Shown: piece by piece, positions 37,035 through 45,002 of the stretch
Layout of the letters: each line of letters begins with the position of its first letter
Numbering within the stretch: the stretch's first letter is position 1
Assembly (NCBI RefSeq): GCF_001294205.1
Contig: NZ_LAQT01000008.1
Location: forward strand, 124,001 to 188,000
Source: Amantichitinum ursilacus
Lineage (GTDB): Bacteria > Pseudomonadota > Gammaproteobacteria > Burkholderiales > Chitinibacteraceae
DNA: 64,000 nucleotides
Direction of reading: 5' to 3'
Notes under the pieces: generated by a model
The model's database searches: none
Told to the model about the DNA's origin: nothing
What the model saw: the letters and a program-made list of their open reading frames with translations, nothing else
Made by a program: the position numbers and the translations under genes

Positions 37035-37805
37035 ATGGCCGGCGCATTATTGCTTGGCGTAAATATCGATCACGTCGCCACCGTGCGTAATGCACGCGAT
37101 GAACGCAATCCCAGCCCCGTTTTTGCCGCGCAAGTGGCCGAACAAGCGGGGGCCGATCTGATCACCATGTTGCTGCGCAAGGACAGGGGCAATATCCGCG
37201 ACGAAGACGTGCGGCTCACGCGCGCCTTGCTACAAACGCGGCTTAATCTGGAAATTGCCCTCGACCCCGAATTGCTGGCGTTCGCCATCGACCAGGCCCC
37301 CAGCGATGTTTGCCTGGTGCCCGAAACGCGGGACGATGCGGGCATCTGGAGCGGTCTGGATGTGCGCGGTCGTCGCCAGGAAATCGGCGAGTACGTGCGT
37401 AAACTGCACGCGGCCAATATTCGCACTTCGATCTTTGTTGATCCGGATTTTGAGCAGATCCGCTTGTGCCACGCGCTGGGCGTATCGGTGGTGGAACTGC
37501 ATACCGGGCGTTACAGCCGCGCGCGCGATCGCAAAAGCAAAGAGCTGGAATACGCGCGCATCAAAGTGGCCGCCGAATATGCCGCAAATCTGGGCCTGGT
37601 GGTCAACGCGGGACACGGGCTTAATTATCACAATGTCGAGCCGATTGCGGCGATTCCTCAGGTTGAGGAACTCAACATCGGCCATGCAATCATATCCCAC
37701 GCCTTGATCGCGGGCCTGCCCACGGCGGTGCGCGAAATGAAGATGGCGATGACGCGGGCACGGCTGCAAAACCGCCCGCCGCTGGATGACGACGAAGAGC
37801 ACTGA
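37035..37805 (+). CDS. pdxJ: Pyridoxine 5'-phosphate synthase PdxJ, with altered active-site loop
   Basis: A 256-residue TIM-barrel enzyme that condenses 1-deoxyxylulose 5-phosphate with aminoacetone phosphate in vitamin B6 synthesis. GVNIDHVATVRNAR, NLEIALDPE, VELHTGRYS and NAGHGLNYHNVEPIA are as in the family. The loop that is normally HLREDRRHI reads LLRKDRGNI here, and the usual TTEGGLDV reads GIWSGLDV. Both histidines of the loop are therefore missing. An ATG with an AGGAG site is well placed. It keeps the usual position after recO. Either a divergent enzyme or one with reduced or changed activity. Confidence 0.88.
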   Translation: MAGALLLGVNIDHVATVRNARDERNPSPVFAAQVAEQAGADLITMLLRKDRGNIRDEDVRLTRALLQTRLNLEIALDPELLAFAIDQAPSDVCLVPETRDDAGIWSGLDVRGRRQEIGEYVRKLHAANIRTSIFVDPDFEQIRLCHALGVSVVELHTGRYSRARDRKSKELEYARIKVAAEYAANLGLVVNAGHGLNYHNVEPIAAIPQVEELNIGHAIISHALIAGLPTAVREMKMAMTRARLQNRPPLDDDEEH

Positions 37806-37928
37806 CCCGACGCGCCAATATTTGCGCTGCGGGCCATGCCGTTGGTCGACCATACTGTGGCGTAAGTTCTTTCCCCAGCATCTTCTGGTTTGGGGCTGTC
37901 GGGTATTGTAATAATCTAGGAGCTCGTT

Positions 37929-38297
37929 ATGATTACGATCGATCAACAAGCCGACTATGTTGCGGTGAGTGTGTTTGCCGAATTCACGCTGCATGACTTT
38001 CGTGAATTTGAAGAAAACGTGCTGTATCGCATCCAGTTTGAAGGCAAGCCCAACCTGTTGTTTGATATGACCGCAATGTCGGGCTACACCATCGACACCA
38101 TGGTGGAAGAAGTGAAGTTCGGGCGCAAACATCGCGCCGATTTTGGTCGGGTCGCCATCGTAAGCAGCGACCAGTGGGTAACGTGGACGGCGTGGCTCAA
38201 CCAGTTGTTTTCTGAAGCACAGATCCAGGTCTTTGACCGCGTAGACGATGCCCGTTTCTGGGTAGAACGTGGTGATGGCGGGGTAGCCGCCGCATAA
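37929..38297 (+). CDS. SpoIIAA/STAS-like protein
   Basis: A 122-residue cytoplasmic protein that resembles SpoIIAA-like (PF11964-type) proteins: MITIDQQADYVAVSVFAEFTLHDFREFEENVLYRIQFEGKPNLLFDMTAMSGYTI and GRVAIVSSDQWVTWTAWL. These bind hydrophobic ligands or partners and have no known enzyme activity. An AGGAG site precedes the ATG. It lies 33 bases before the 572-residue gene, with which it may be co-transcribed. Confidence 0.78.
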   Translation: MITIDQQADYVAVSVFAEFTLHDFREFEENVLYRIQFEGKPNLLFDMTAMSGYTIDTMVEEVKFGRKHRADFGRVAIVSSDQWVTWTAWLNQLFSEAQIQVFDRVDDARFWVERGDGGVAAA

Positions 38298-38330
38298 AAA
38301 CCAGAATAAATACACTAGAGCACAACAAGC

Positions 38331-40049
38331 ATGCGTGATTTGCTGAACAACCTGTTTGCCCGCGACAAATCGCCGCTGTCTTCGCCCAAGGCGGCGGCCG
38401 CCTGGTGCGCCCGGCTGCAAGAAGTCGATTCGCAAGCGCAGCGCGAGCGCGTCGCCGCGGTAGTGCGCGAATTTCTGCAGACGCAGCGCCCGGTAGCGCC
38501 AGACCAGTTGCAATCGCTGCTGCTGGTAGATGAAGAAGCGCAAACGGCGCTGGAAACCATTCGCGATCAGTATGTGGCCAATCCACGCATGGCCAAAAAC
38601 ATCGAACAAAAGCTGTTTGAAGACATCGTCGGATTCGCCGAATCGATGGTGCAGGCCTACGGCCGCTTTGTGCTGCTGGAAACCAGTACCCCAGAAAAAA
38701 TGGTGTGGCGGCCTTATCTGCCGCAAGCCATCGCGCGCAGCCTGCACTACCTGGCCATCATCGCCAAATGGCACTACTTTCGCTTTGACAAGGTGCCCGG
38801 CAAGCTCTGGTCGCAGGCGCACAGCCTGTATCGCTTGTCCGAGATCGAAGGTTTCGACAGCAATCCGTTTGCGCTGTACGGCCAGAAAGAAGGCCGCGTG
38901 TCTTCGTGTGCCGATGAATACATCCAGCTGCTGATGCTAAACACCGTCTCGGCCAACAATCTGTCGGTGCGCCAGATGGACTGGGTGGATGACTGGCTGG
39001 ATGTGTGGTCGCACGACGTCCAGATTTCGCGCCGCTTTTTGCCCGATCGCCACCACTACTGCGTCAATCTCACCGACAAACAAGGCCCGGAAAAAGTCCG
39101 CGACGACGCCCACGGCGAGCCATATCGCTACTGGGGCATTTTTGAAATGCTCAACGGTGTACAGGAATGGCTGCGCCGGCTGGAAGCGGGCTCCACGCCG
39201 CAATCGCTGGGCATGAAGGCCGATTGCCGTTCCGCCGCATGCATCGAACTGCTCAAGCACCTGGAGGTGTACTGGAGCATGTCGATCCGCAATGCGCAGG
39301 TGCAGCGCAGCCATCGCCACAACGTCAGCAAGACCGCGGACGTGGTGCATGGGCTGGACCGGTTGTTCAAACATGTGCGCGCCGATAACGAGAAATACGC
39401 CGCCGCCCAACCTGACAAGGCCAAAGAAGTAGTCGATTACGACGAAGTGCTGGATATGCGCCTGTACGGCTTTGTCTCGTCGCGCACGCGCAACAAGCAA
39501 GCGCAAAGCGCGCAGCACGCGGTGCAGGTGGCCAAAGACTGGCAGAGCTGGAATATCGAAAACGAATCGGAAGGCGGTTACGGCGCCATCCTGCCGATTG
39601 CCAATAACGAATGGGCGCGCCCGGGCGAACTGGTCGGCATGCGGTTTGCACCCGAGGAAAGCTGGCGCGTTTGCGTATTGCGCCGGCTATCGCGGCTGAA
39701 CGAATTTGAAGTGTATGGCGGCGTGCAAGTGCTGTCGGCCACGCCGGTGGCAGTGCAGATGCGCACCGACGCGCCCGCGCATCATCAGCACGCCACATTG
39801 GCGCTCGGGGATTTCGAGGCCATCGATGGCTCCGCGCTGCAAACCACGGGCACGGCGCTATATGTACCGCACGAGATCGACGGCACCAGCGTAAATACAC
39901 TGCTGCTGCATTCGGCCGATTTTGCCGCCGGCCGTATCTACCAGGTGCAAGCGCGGGATCGGCGTTTTACCGTCAGCCTGGGCGCGCAGCTGGAAAAAGG
40001 GGTGGACTGGATCTGGGTCACCGTTACGGTGCTCAGCCAATCGTCATAA
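38331..40049 (+). CDS. Conserved-looking 572-residue cytoplasmic protein, function unknown
   Basis: No signal peptide or TM helix is visible. The N-terminal ~330 residues are helical and acidic/aromatic (FEDIVGFAESMVQAYGRFVLLET, AIARSLHYLAIIAKWHYFRFDKVPGKLW). From about residue 430 it is beta-rich (NEWARPGELVGMRF, WRVCVLRRLSRLNEFEVYGGVQVLSATPVAVQMR, YQVQARDRRFTVSLG), which could be a PilZ-like barrel, but I see no clear RxxxR plus D/NxSxxG motif. It is the last gene before a bidirectional terminator. I do not recognise the family with confidence. Confidence 0.75.
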   Translation: MRDLLNNLFARDKSPLSSPKAAAAWCARLQEVDSQAQRERVAAVVREFLQTQRPVAPDQLQSLLLVDEEAQTALETIRDQYVANPRMAKNIEQKLFEDIVGFAESMVQAYGRFVLLETSTPEKMVWRPYLPQAIARSLHYLAIIAKWHYFRFDKVPGKLWSQAHSLYRLSEIEGFDSNPFALYGQKEGRVSSCADEYIQLLMLNTVSANNLSVRQMDWVDDWLDVWSHDVQISRRFLPDRHHYCVNLTDKQGPEKVRDDAHGEPYRYWGIFEMLNGVQEWLRRLEAGSTPQSLGMKADCRSAACIELLKHLEVYWSMSIRNAQVQRSHRHNVSKTADVVHGLDRLFKHVRADNEKYAAAQPDKAKEVVDYDEVLDMRLYGFVSSRTRNKQAQSAQHAVQVAKDWQSWNIENESEGGYGAILPIANNEWARPGELVGMRFAPEESWRVCVLRRLSRLNEFEVYGGVQVLSATPVAVQMRTDAPAHHQHATLALGDFEAIDGSALQTTGTALYVPHEIDGTSVNTLLLHSADFAAGRIYQVQARDRRFTVSLGAQLEKGVDWIWVTVTVLSQSS

Positions 40050-40077
40050 AAAAACCCCGCTCAGGCGGGGTTTTTTT
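40048..40077. terminator. Bidirectional terminator
   Basis: ACCCCGC / GCGGGGT with a TCAG loop, flanked by A and T runs, between convergent genes. It overlaps the stop codons on both sides. Confidence 0.92.
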
Positions 40078-40754
40078 CAGGCCAGTACTTTGCGCAAAAA
40101 GGCGCCGATGGCCTGTAATTCCGGCACGCACACCGAATGCTGCATCGGGTAGTGCTGCCATTGCACCGGATTACCCAGCGCTTCGGTTTGCGCGCGGGCA
40201 CGGTCGCCCAGCACATACGGCACCACCGGGTCTTGCAGACCGTGCGCGGCGAACACCGGCGTGCCGCGGTTGATGTTATTGGCTGAGTTATTGATCAAGC
40301 TGGCGGAAGGCCAGTAGGTCGACAGCGCTACAATTCCCGCCAGCTTGTCCGGATAAGTCAGGCCGGCGCTATAGGCAATGGCGCCGCCTTGCGAGAATCC
40401 GGCCAGCACGATGCGCTTGGTCGCGATGCCATCTCGATTAAGCTGCGCGATCATCGCCGCCACCGCCGCAATCGACTGGCGTACCCCGTTCTCATCCGCA
40501 TGCCGATCAATATCGTCAAAATAAAGAATGTCGTACCACGCGCGCATCACGTAGCCGTTGTTGCAGGTAATCGGCATATGCGGCGCGTGCGGAAACACAA
40601 AGCGCACCGCCAGTTCGGGCGGCAAACCCAGCTGCGGCAAGACGCCGGCAAAATCGCTGCCGTCCGCGCCCAGACCGTGCATCCAGATCACGGCGGCAGT
40701 GGGGTTGGCACCGGTATCAATCTCGATGGCGTCAAGCAGGGGAGTATCACTCAT
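40077..40754 (-). CDS. Carboxylesterase/phospholipase, alpha/beta hydrolase
   Basis: A 225-residue hydrolase of the acyl-protein-thioesterase/EstB type. Oxyanion segment WMHGLGADGSDF; nucleophile in VLAGFSQGGAIAYSAGL (GFSQGG); Asp in HGLQDPVVPY and His in YPMQHSVC complete the triad. No signal peptide, so it is cytoplasmic. It lies 11 bases after mog and should share its transcript; the link is not biochemical as far as I can tell. Confidence 0.92.
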   Translation of the reverse strand: MSDTPLLDAIEIDTGANPTAAVIWMHGLGADGSDFAGVLPQLGLPPELAVRFVFPHAPHMPITCNNGYVMRAWYDILYFDDIDRHADENGVRQSIAAVAAMIAQLNRDGIATKRIVLAGFSQGGAIAYSAGLTYPDKLAGIVALSTYWPSASLINNSANNINRGTPVFAAHGLQDPVVPYVLGDRARAQTEALGNPVQWQHYPMQHSVCVPELQAIGAFLRKVLA

Positions 40755-40765
40755 GCAGATTTCTC

Positions 40766-41353
40766 TCAGACCGTAGGCGCGGGTTTGATTGCTGATTTGG
40801 GTCGGAACGCGGCCACGACCTGCGCGTCGGTTTCGATATACGGGCCATCCAGCAGCTGGATGCAATAAGGCACCGCCGCAAAGATGCCGGGTACCACGGT
40901 CTTGCCGTCGGCGTCTTTCAGGCCTTCCAGTGTTTCGCGGATGGCTTTGGGTTGGCCGGGCAGATTAAGAATCAGGCTTTGCTTGCGGATCACACCCACC
41001 TGGCGCGACAGGATCGCCGTCGGCACAAACTTCAGGCTGACCTGACGCATCTGCTCGCCAAACCCCGGCATCTCGCGATCCGCCACCGCCAGCGTGGCAT
41101 CCGGCGTTACATCGCGCAGCGCCGGGCCAGTGCCGCCCGTGGTCAGCACCAGATGGCAGCCGGTGGTATCCACCAGCTCAATCAGCGTGCTTTCGATTTC
41201 CGCTTGCTCATCCGGGATCAGCCGCGTGTGCATTTCAAATGGCGTAGTCAGCGCCGACGTCAGCCATTCGCGCAAAGCCGGGATGCCTTGATCGGTGTAC
41301 ACGCCCTGGCTGGCGCGATCAGACACCGACACCAATCCTATCTGCAAAGTCAT
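40766..41353 (-). CDS. mog: Molybdopterin adenylyltransferase
   Basis: A 195-residue MogA that adenylates molybdopterin before Mo insertion. Signatures: VSVSDRASQGVYTDQGIPAL, TTGGTGPALRDVTPDATL and LNLPGQPKAIRETL. It is the second of a minus-strand run: HAD phosphatase, mog, esterase, all within about 10 bases of each other. Confidence 0.93.
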   Translation of the reverse strand: MTLQIGLVSVSDRASQGVYTDQGIPALREWLTSALTTPFEMHTRLIPDEQAEIESTLIELVDTTGCHLVLTTGGTGPALRDVTPDATLAVADREMPGFGEQMRQVSLKFVPTAILSRQVGVIRKQSLILNLPGQPKAIRETLEGLKDADGKTVVPGIFAAVPYCIQLLDGPYIETDAQVVAAFRPKSAIKPAPTV

Positions 41354-41359
41354 CGCGCT

Positions 41360-42013
41360 TTACTCCGCGCTGGCCAACAACAGGCCGTCGGCCGTGCGTG
41401 TCAGCTTGAGGTCGTGATAATGATTGATTTGCCGATGCGCCAGGCCGGTCTTGTCCGCGCCCGCCGCATGTGCAATCGCCACCACGTGCATACCCGCGGC
41501 ATGGGCAGAACGGATGCCGCTATCGGCGTCTTCAAACGCAATGCAGTCTTCCGGCGCAAAACGCAACGCCGCCGCGCCACGCTGATAAGCCTCGGGGTGC
41601 GGCTTGCCAATATTCACTTCTGCCGCGCCGATAATCACTTCGGGCGCAGGCACACCGGCCACACGCAATTTGGCCAGCGCAATATCGCGGGGCGCGGATG
41701 TAACCACTGCCCATTCATGCGGCTGCAACTGGCGCACAAAATCAGCCGCGCCGGGGATTTGCGTAATGCCGGTCATGTCGGCCATTTCTTCGGCCAGCAA
41801 GGCGGTTACTTCGGCTTGCGCGTCCATATGCGGCGCGACAATCTGGATGGTCTCCACGCCGCGACGGCCGTGCACAAACTGCAGCAGATATTCCGGGTCG
41901 ATGGCGTGACGCGCCGCCCAGCCGTGCCAGATGCGCTCGATCAGCGGCGTCGAGTCAACCAGCGTGCCATCCATATCAAACAGAAAACCGCGCGCTTGTG
42001 CTTGCCAGCTCAT
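41360..42013 (-). CDS. HAD-superfamily phosphatase (phosphoglycolate/sugar-phosphatase type)
   Basis: A 217-residue HAD subfamily IA hydrolase: motif I FLFDMDGTLVDS, motif II VTSAPRDIALAKL, motif III KPHPEAYQRGA and motif IV AFEDADSGIRSAHAAGM. The cap domain resembles beta-phosphoglucomutase/GS1-like proteins. The ATG at 42013 has a GAGGAAT site. It likely removes phosphate from a small sugar-phosphate; substrate not predictable. Confidence 0.88.
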   Translation of the reverse strand: MSWQAQARGFLFDMDGTLVDSTPLIERIWHGWAARHAIDPEYLLQFVHGRRGVETIQIVAPHMDAQAEVTALLAEEMADMTGITQIPGAADFVRQLQPHEWAVVTSAPRDIALAKLRVAGVPAPEVIIGAAEVNIGKPHPEAYQRGAAALRFAPEDCIAFEDADSGIRSAHAAGMHVVAIAHAAGADKTGLAHRQINHYHDLKLTRTADGLLLASAE

Positions 42014-42017
42014 TGAT

Positions 42018-42599
42018 TCATTCCTCGTGGGCGTCATCATCAAGCTCAACCGCGCCGGTGCCGTCGGCACGGGGCAGGGCAGGCTCGGGGATATAGTCTT
42101 TCAGCAACTGGAACAGCTCGCGATACGCCTTGGGCGGCTTTTGCTGTTCGCGCTCTTTGAGTGCATTGCGGATCAGTTGGCGCAGATGCTGCACGTCCGC
42201 TTGCGGATGCTCGGCCACAAACGCTTCGATGGCCTTGCTGTCGCTCAGCATCTGCTCGCGCGTGCGTTCCAGCTTGTGCAGCCAGGCGTTGTGTTCGTCG
42301 GATGTGCCGGCCATGCGGTCCAGCAAGGCCTGGATCGGCTCCGGGTCCACCTGACGCATCAATTTCCCGATAAATTGTTTTTGCCGCGATAGCGCACCGT
42401 GGCTGCGCAGGCGCTTGCATTCGCGGATGGCCTCGACCAGCCGCTCGGGCAGGCCCAATGTGGAAACCACTTTGATATCGAGGGCGACCAGTTGCTCACC
42501 CAGTTCTTGCAGGCGGGTGGAATCACGCTTTGCTTGCGATTTACTGATCAGTTCCACGTCATCGTCGTGGTCGAACGCTTCATTGTGTGCCATGTGCAT
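42018..42599 (-). CDS. darP: Dual-action ribosomal maturation protein DarP (YjgA/DUF615)
   Basis: A 193-residue helical 50S-assembly factor of the DUF615 family: SKSQAKRDSTRLQELGEQLVALD, LPERLVEAIRECKRLRSHGALSRQKQFIGKLMR and DVQHLRQLIRNALKEREQQKPPKAYRELFQLLKDYI. The start is uncertain: ATG 42599 or 42593, neither with a clear ribosome site. It ends four bases before the HAD gene. Confidence 0.9.
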   Translation of the reverse strand: MHMAHNEAFDHDDDVELISKSQAKRDSTRLQELGEQLVALDIKVVSTLGLPERLVEAIRECKRLRSHGALSRQKQFIGKLMRQVDPEPIQALLDRMAGTSDEHNAWLHKLERTREQMLSDSKAIEAFVAEHPQADVQHLRQLIRNALKEREQQKPPKAYRELFQLLKDYIPEPALPRADGTGAVELDDDAHEE

Positions 42600-42661
42600 C
42601 AAGCCGATATTGCAAAAGCCGCATGATAACACTGCTCAAGCGTGCGCCGTTCCGGGGCCGC

Positions 42662-43093
42662 CTAGCGATAGGGCACAAAACCAAGGCAGCGGAACATCAC
42701 CGAAGCATGAATACAACTGCAATCAGCCCAGGCGCGCGGGTCGCCCTGCGCCAGCGCGCGCCAGAACCAGCGCGCCGCCACAAAACGCTGCAACTGGGCG
42801 TTCGGCCCCGCTGCCACGGGCAGCAAGCCGGTCATATACATGCGGCTGACCGGATAAAACGCGCGCTCTTCGCCGGCCAGCGCAGCCGCCAGCATATAGC
42901 GCGAGCCCATCGCCGCATCGACCGCCACCCGCTGCCCCCGCAAATACGCCACCGCCACATTCCACGCCGCTTTGCCCATGCCCCGGGCGGCCAGTTGCTT
43001 GAACTGCTCAATGGGCTGCGCGCCCGAATCCGCCAGCAACAGCATGCGCACTGCGGCGTTGTAGTCCAGCTTGTCTTGTTCGGATAAGGTCAT
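42662..43093 (-). CDS. Sel1-like repeat protein
   Basis: A 143-residue helical protein with Sel1-like repeats, for example GMGKAAWNVAVAYLRGQRVAVDAAMGSRYMLAAALAGEERAFYPVSRMYMTGLLP and RFVAARWFWRALAQGDPRAW. No signal peptide. The ATG at 43093 has a GGAGC site. Such repeats bind partner proteins. It is the last chromosomal gene before the prophage. Confidence 0.78.
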   Translation of the reverse strand: MTLSEQDKLDYNAAVRMLLLADSGAQPIEQFKQLAARGMGKAAWNVAVAYLRGQRVAVDAAMGSRYMLAAALAGEERAFYPVSRMYMTGLLPVAAGPNAQLQRFVAARWFWRALAQGDPRAWADCSCIHASVMFRCLGFVPYR

Positions 43094-43138
43094 GTCGTGC
43101 TCCAGGGCGGGCAACTCCGGCGGTCGGAACTGCGGCAC

Positions 43139-43446
43139 GGGACTATCGCAGCCGGCACGCGTTTTGAGCTATCAGATGATTCTCGACGTGGCGCGGCAGG
43201 GGCTCTGGCGAAAGCGTAGTCCAGCGCCGCCCGATTTGCGCTGCAAGCCGCTGCACCGCTCGACAGCGGGCATCGCCTGTGGTGCCATGAGCGGCCGGGC
43301 ACGCATCTCGGCCGTGCCAGAACCCTGATTACGTGGATGCAATGACACAAAATTATTCAGTATTAATGGTTTGCACCGGCAATATCTGCAAGTGACCTGC
43401 AGGCCGCGCCGTTATTGGCCGGTCACCTTTTGTGTCAATGATTGTG
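43139..43446. other. Junction region between chromosome and prophage; probable attachment zone
   Basis: No gene or tRNA is visible. The left attachment site should lie here because the integrase gene points into it and ends at 43447. The right site is outside the window, so the core cannot be read. Confidence 0.5.
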
Positions 43447-43449
43447 TCA
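43343..43449. repeat. TGACACAAAA inverted repeats beside integrase (arm-site candidates)
   Basis: TGACACAAAA (43343-43352) and TTTTGTGTCA (43428-43437) are a perfect 10-bp inverted repeat. A further TTGTGTCA lies at 43442-43449 over the integrase stop. A nested GTGACC / GGTCAC pair lies at 43392-43397 and 43421-43426. They are placed where integrase arm sites occur. Confidence 0.45.
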
Positions 43450-44589
43450 CTCTGCCGGAAGTTTTACCGTAACCCATTCGCCTCGCATGTCGCCATATAA
43501 GGCCGACATCTCTTCCGATTTGTGGCCGAGCAAGTCCATCGTATTGACGCCGATTTCGTCGTACAGCCGTTTTGCCAGTGAGCGAATTTCGTGAAACGTA
43601 GGCGGGTCTTTTCCTTCCCAAAACGCCATTGCCGTTTCGTTATCGAGCTTTCGCACCGCGCGAGTGAAGGCTTTGCTAAGCGCGTGCTCATGCACCCGGT
43701 CGCCCGGTTTTGAAAGCGTTCTTGCCGAGACGTGGTGTATTAAATGGGTGGCTTCGACGAAGCCAAGTGCTCTGATCTGATCGATTACTTGCCCTAGCGA
43801 AAGGTCTAGAGCAGGGAGGCGTATTGCCAGCGGTACGCGGATCGGATGCCCTTCTTTGTCCTGGACGATATGCAGGTAGCCTTCGCGAATGTCGGAGAAC
43901 TTCATTTGGCAGATATCGCCAATGCGCTGGCCGGTCAGTAGCGCTAATTGCATACCATGTTTTGCCCAAGGCGAATCGACCAAGGCAAGGATCGCTTTAT
44001 ATTGGTCAAGAGACAGGCGCGAGCGCTTCACCTGCGGAGTAGGTGCGCGAGTCACTTTCGCGGGGTTTTGGCCAAGCGATATCCACCCGGCCGCTTCTGC
44101 TTCATTAAAGCAATCGATCATGAACGAGCGAATGGACTGCGCAAGGCGCTGCTTGCCCGCTTCGAGCGTCTTCTCAATAAGGTCGCTGCATTGGCGGGTC
44201 GTCACATTGGCGATCAGCGTATCGCCGAAATGCTCCCGCAATACTTTAAGGCGGGATCGGTCGGTCTTTAGCGTGTTGTAACTGCGTGGAGCATTGCGCT
44301 TGCCTGGCCGACGCGTAAGTACGGCATCGAATCGGTCCAGCCAGGCACCGACGGTGTGGACGTCCGCGCCGGATAGACGATCGACCAGGGATGCTTTTGG
44401 GCTTCGGGTTGCTAGCGCGACAGCATTTGCCTCCCGGACCTGTGACGCCGCGTCTGCGAAATCATAGCCAAGGCCGTATTCCTTGCCGGTGCGAGGATCG
44501 CGCCAGTAGTAGTACAGGCCTTTGGCCTTTTCGCGAGCCAGGAGGTGATCCGGCCAGTTGCGCCGACTTCGATGTCGCCGACCGGCCAT
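43447..44589 (-). CDS. int: Prophage tyrosine recombinase (integrase)
   Basis: A 380-residue lambda-type integrase. The N-terminal arm-binding domain (KGLYYYWRDPRTGKEYGLGYDF), core-binding SAM-like domain (about 75-185), and catalytic domain with Arg222 (TGQRIGD), His333 and Arg336 (FHEIRSL), His356 (LLGHKSEEM) and Tyr365 (ALYGDMRG). All catalytic residues are present, so it should be active. The stop of the excisionase ORF abuts its start. Confidence 0.95.
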   Translation of the reverse strand: MAGRRHRSRRNWPDHLLAREKAKGLYYYWRDPRTGKEYGLGYDFADAASQVREANAVALATRSPKASLVDRLSGADVHTVGAWLDRFDAVLTRRPGKRNAPRSYNTLKTDRSRLKVLREHFGDTLIANVTTRQCSDLIEKTLEAGKQRLAQSIRSFMIDCFNEAEAAGWISLGQNPAKVTRAPTPQVKRSRLSLDQYKAILALVDSPWAKHGMQLALLTGQRIGDICQMKFSDIREGYLHIVQDKEGHPIRVPLAIRLPALDLSLGQVIDQIRALGFVEATHLIHHVSARTLSKPGDRVHEHALSKAFTRAVRKLDNETAMAFWEGKDPPTFHEIRSLAKRLYDEIGVNTMDLLGHKSEEMSALYGDMRGEWVTVKLPAE

Positions 44590-44823
44590 TTATGCGATCC
44601 GTTCAACAAGGCGCGGCGCGGCCGTTTTCTTCGGCTGACGCTTGCGGGTGGGCGCGGCTGCAGTGAGGCCGACCAATTGGGCCTTATCATCGACCCAATA
44701 GTTTCGATTGCAAAATTGGGGTGCAGGGCTAATGCGTCCCTCTTTACGCCACTTGTACAGTGTCTGGCGGCACGGTGCGGGCATGAAGTTGCGTGCAGCC
44801 CATTCAGCGAGAGTAATTTTCAT
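44590..44823 (-). CDS. xis: Excisionase-like small DNA-binding protein
   Basis: A 77-residue protein: MKITLAEWAARNFMPAPCRQTLYKWRKEGRI, YWVDDKAQLVGL, then a basic tail. This is the lambda Xis-type winged fold with a short helix-turn-helix. It lies directly upstream of int. It should bend DNA and direct excision. Confidence 0.83.
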   Translation of the reverse strand: MKITLAEWAARNFMPAPCRQTLYKWRKEGRISPAPQFCNRNYWVDDKAQLVGLTAAAPTRKRQPKKTAAPRLVERIA

Positions 44824-45002
44824 TGGTAAATCTCACGTTGCATGCGCTCAATGGCGCGGTCTTCGTTGTTCCAGCGTGCCAAGCGGCGCGCACGCTGTTC
44901 AGGAGTTTCGGTGGGTGTGGCGGGCCGGGCCGAGCGGGCCTGCAGCGTCTTGTGCCGCCAGTCACTTGTGGCCAGATCCGCTGATGACTTTGTTTTGCTC
45001 AT
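44820..45002 (-). CDS. Small basic phage protein, unknown
   Basis: A 60-residue hydrophilic ORF, with a charged helical end (ETPEQRARRLARWNNEDRAIERMQREIYQ). It overlaps xis by 4 bases and the PAPS-reductase-like gene by 4, so it is part of the coupled early-left operon. No family recognised. Confidence 0.6.
   Translation of the reverse strand: MSKTKSSADLATSDWRHKTLQARSARPATPTETPEQRARRLARWNNEDRAIERMQREIYQ

Noticed and set aside
43139-43446. tRNA or tmRNA as integration target
   Set aside because: No cloverleaf or CCA-ended structure is visible in this stretch.
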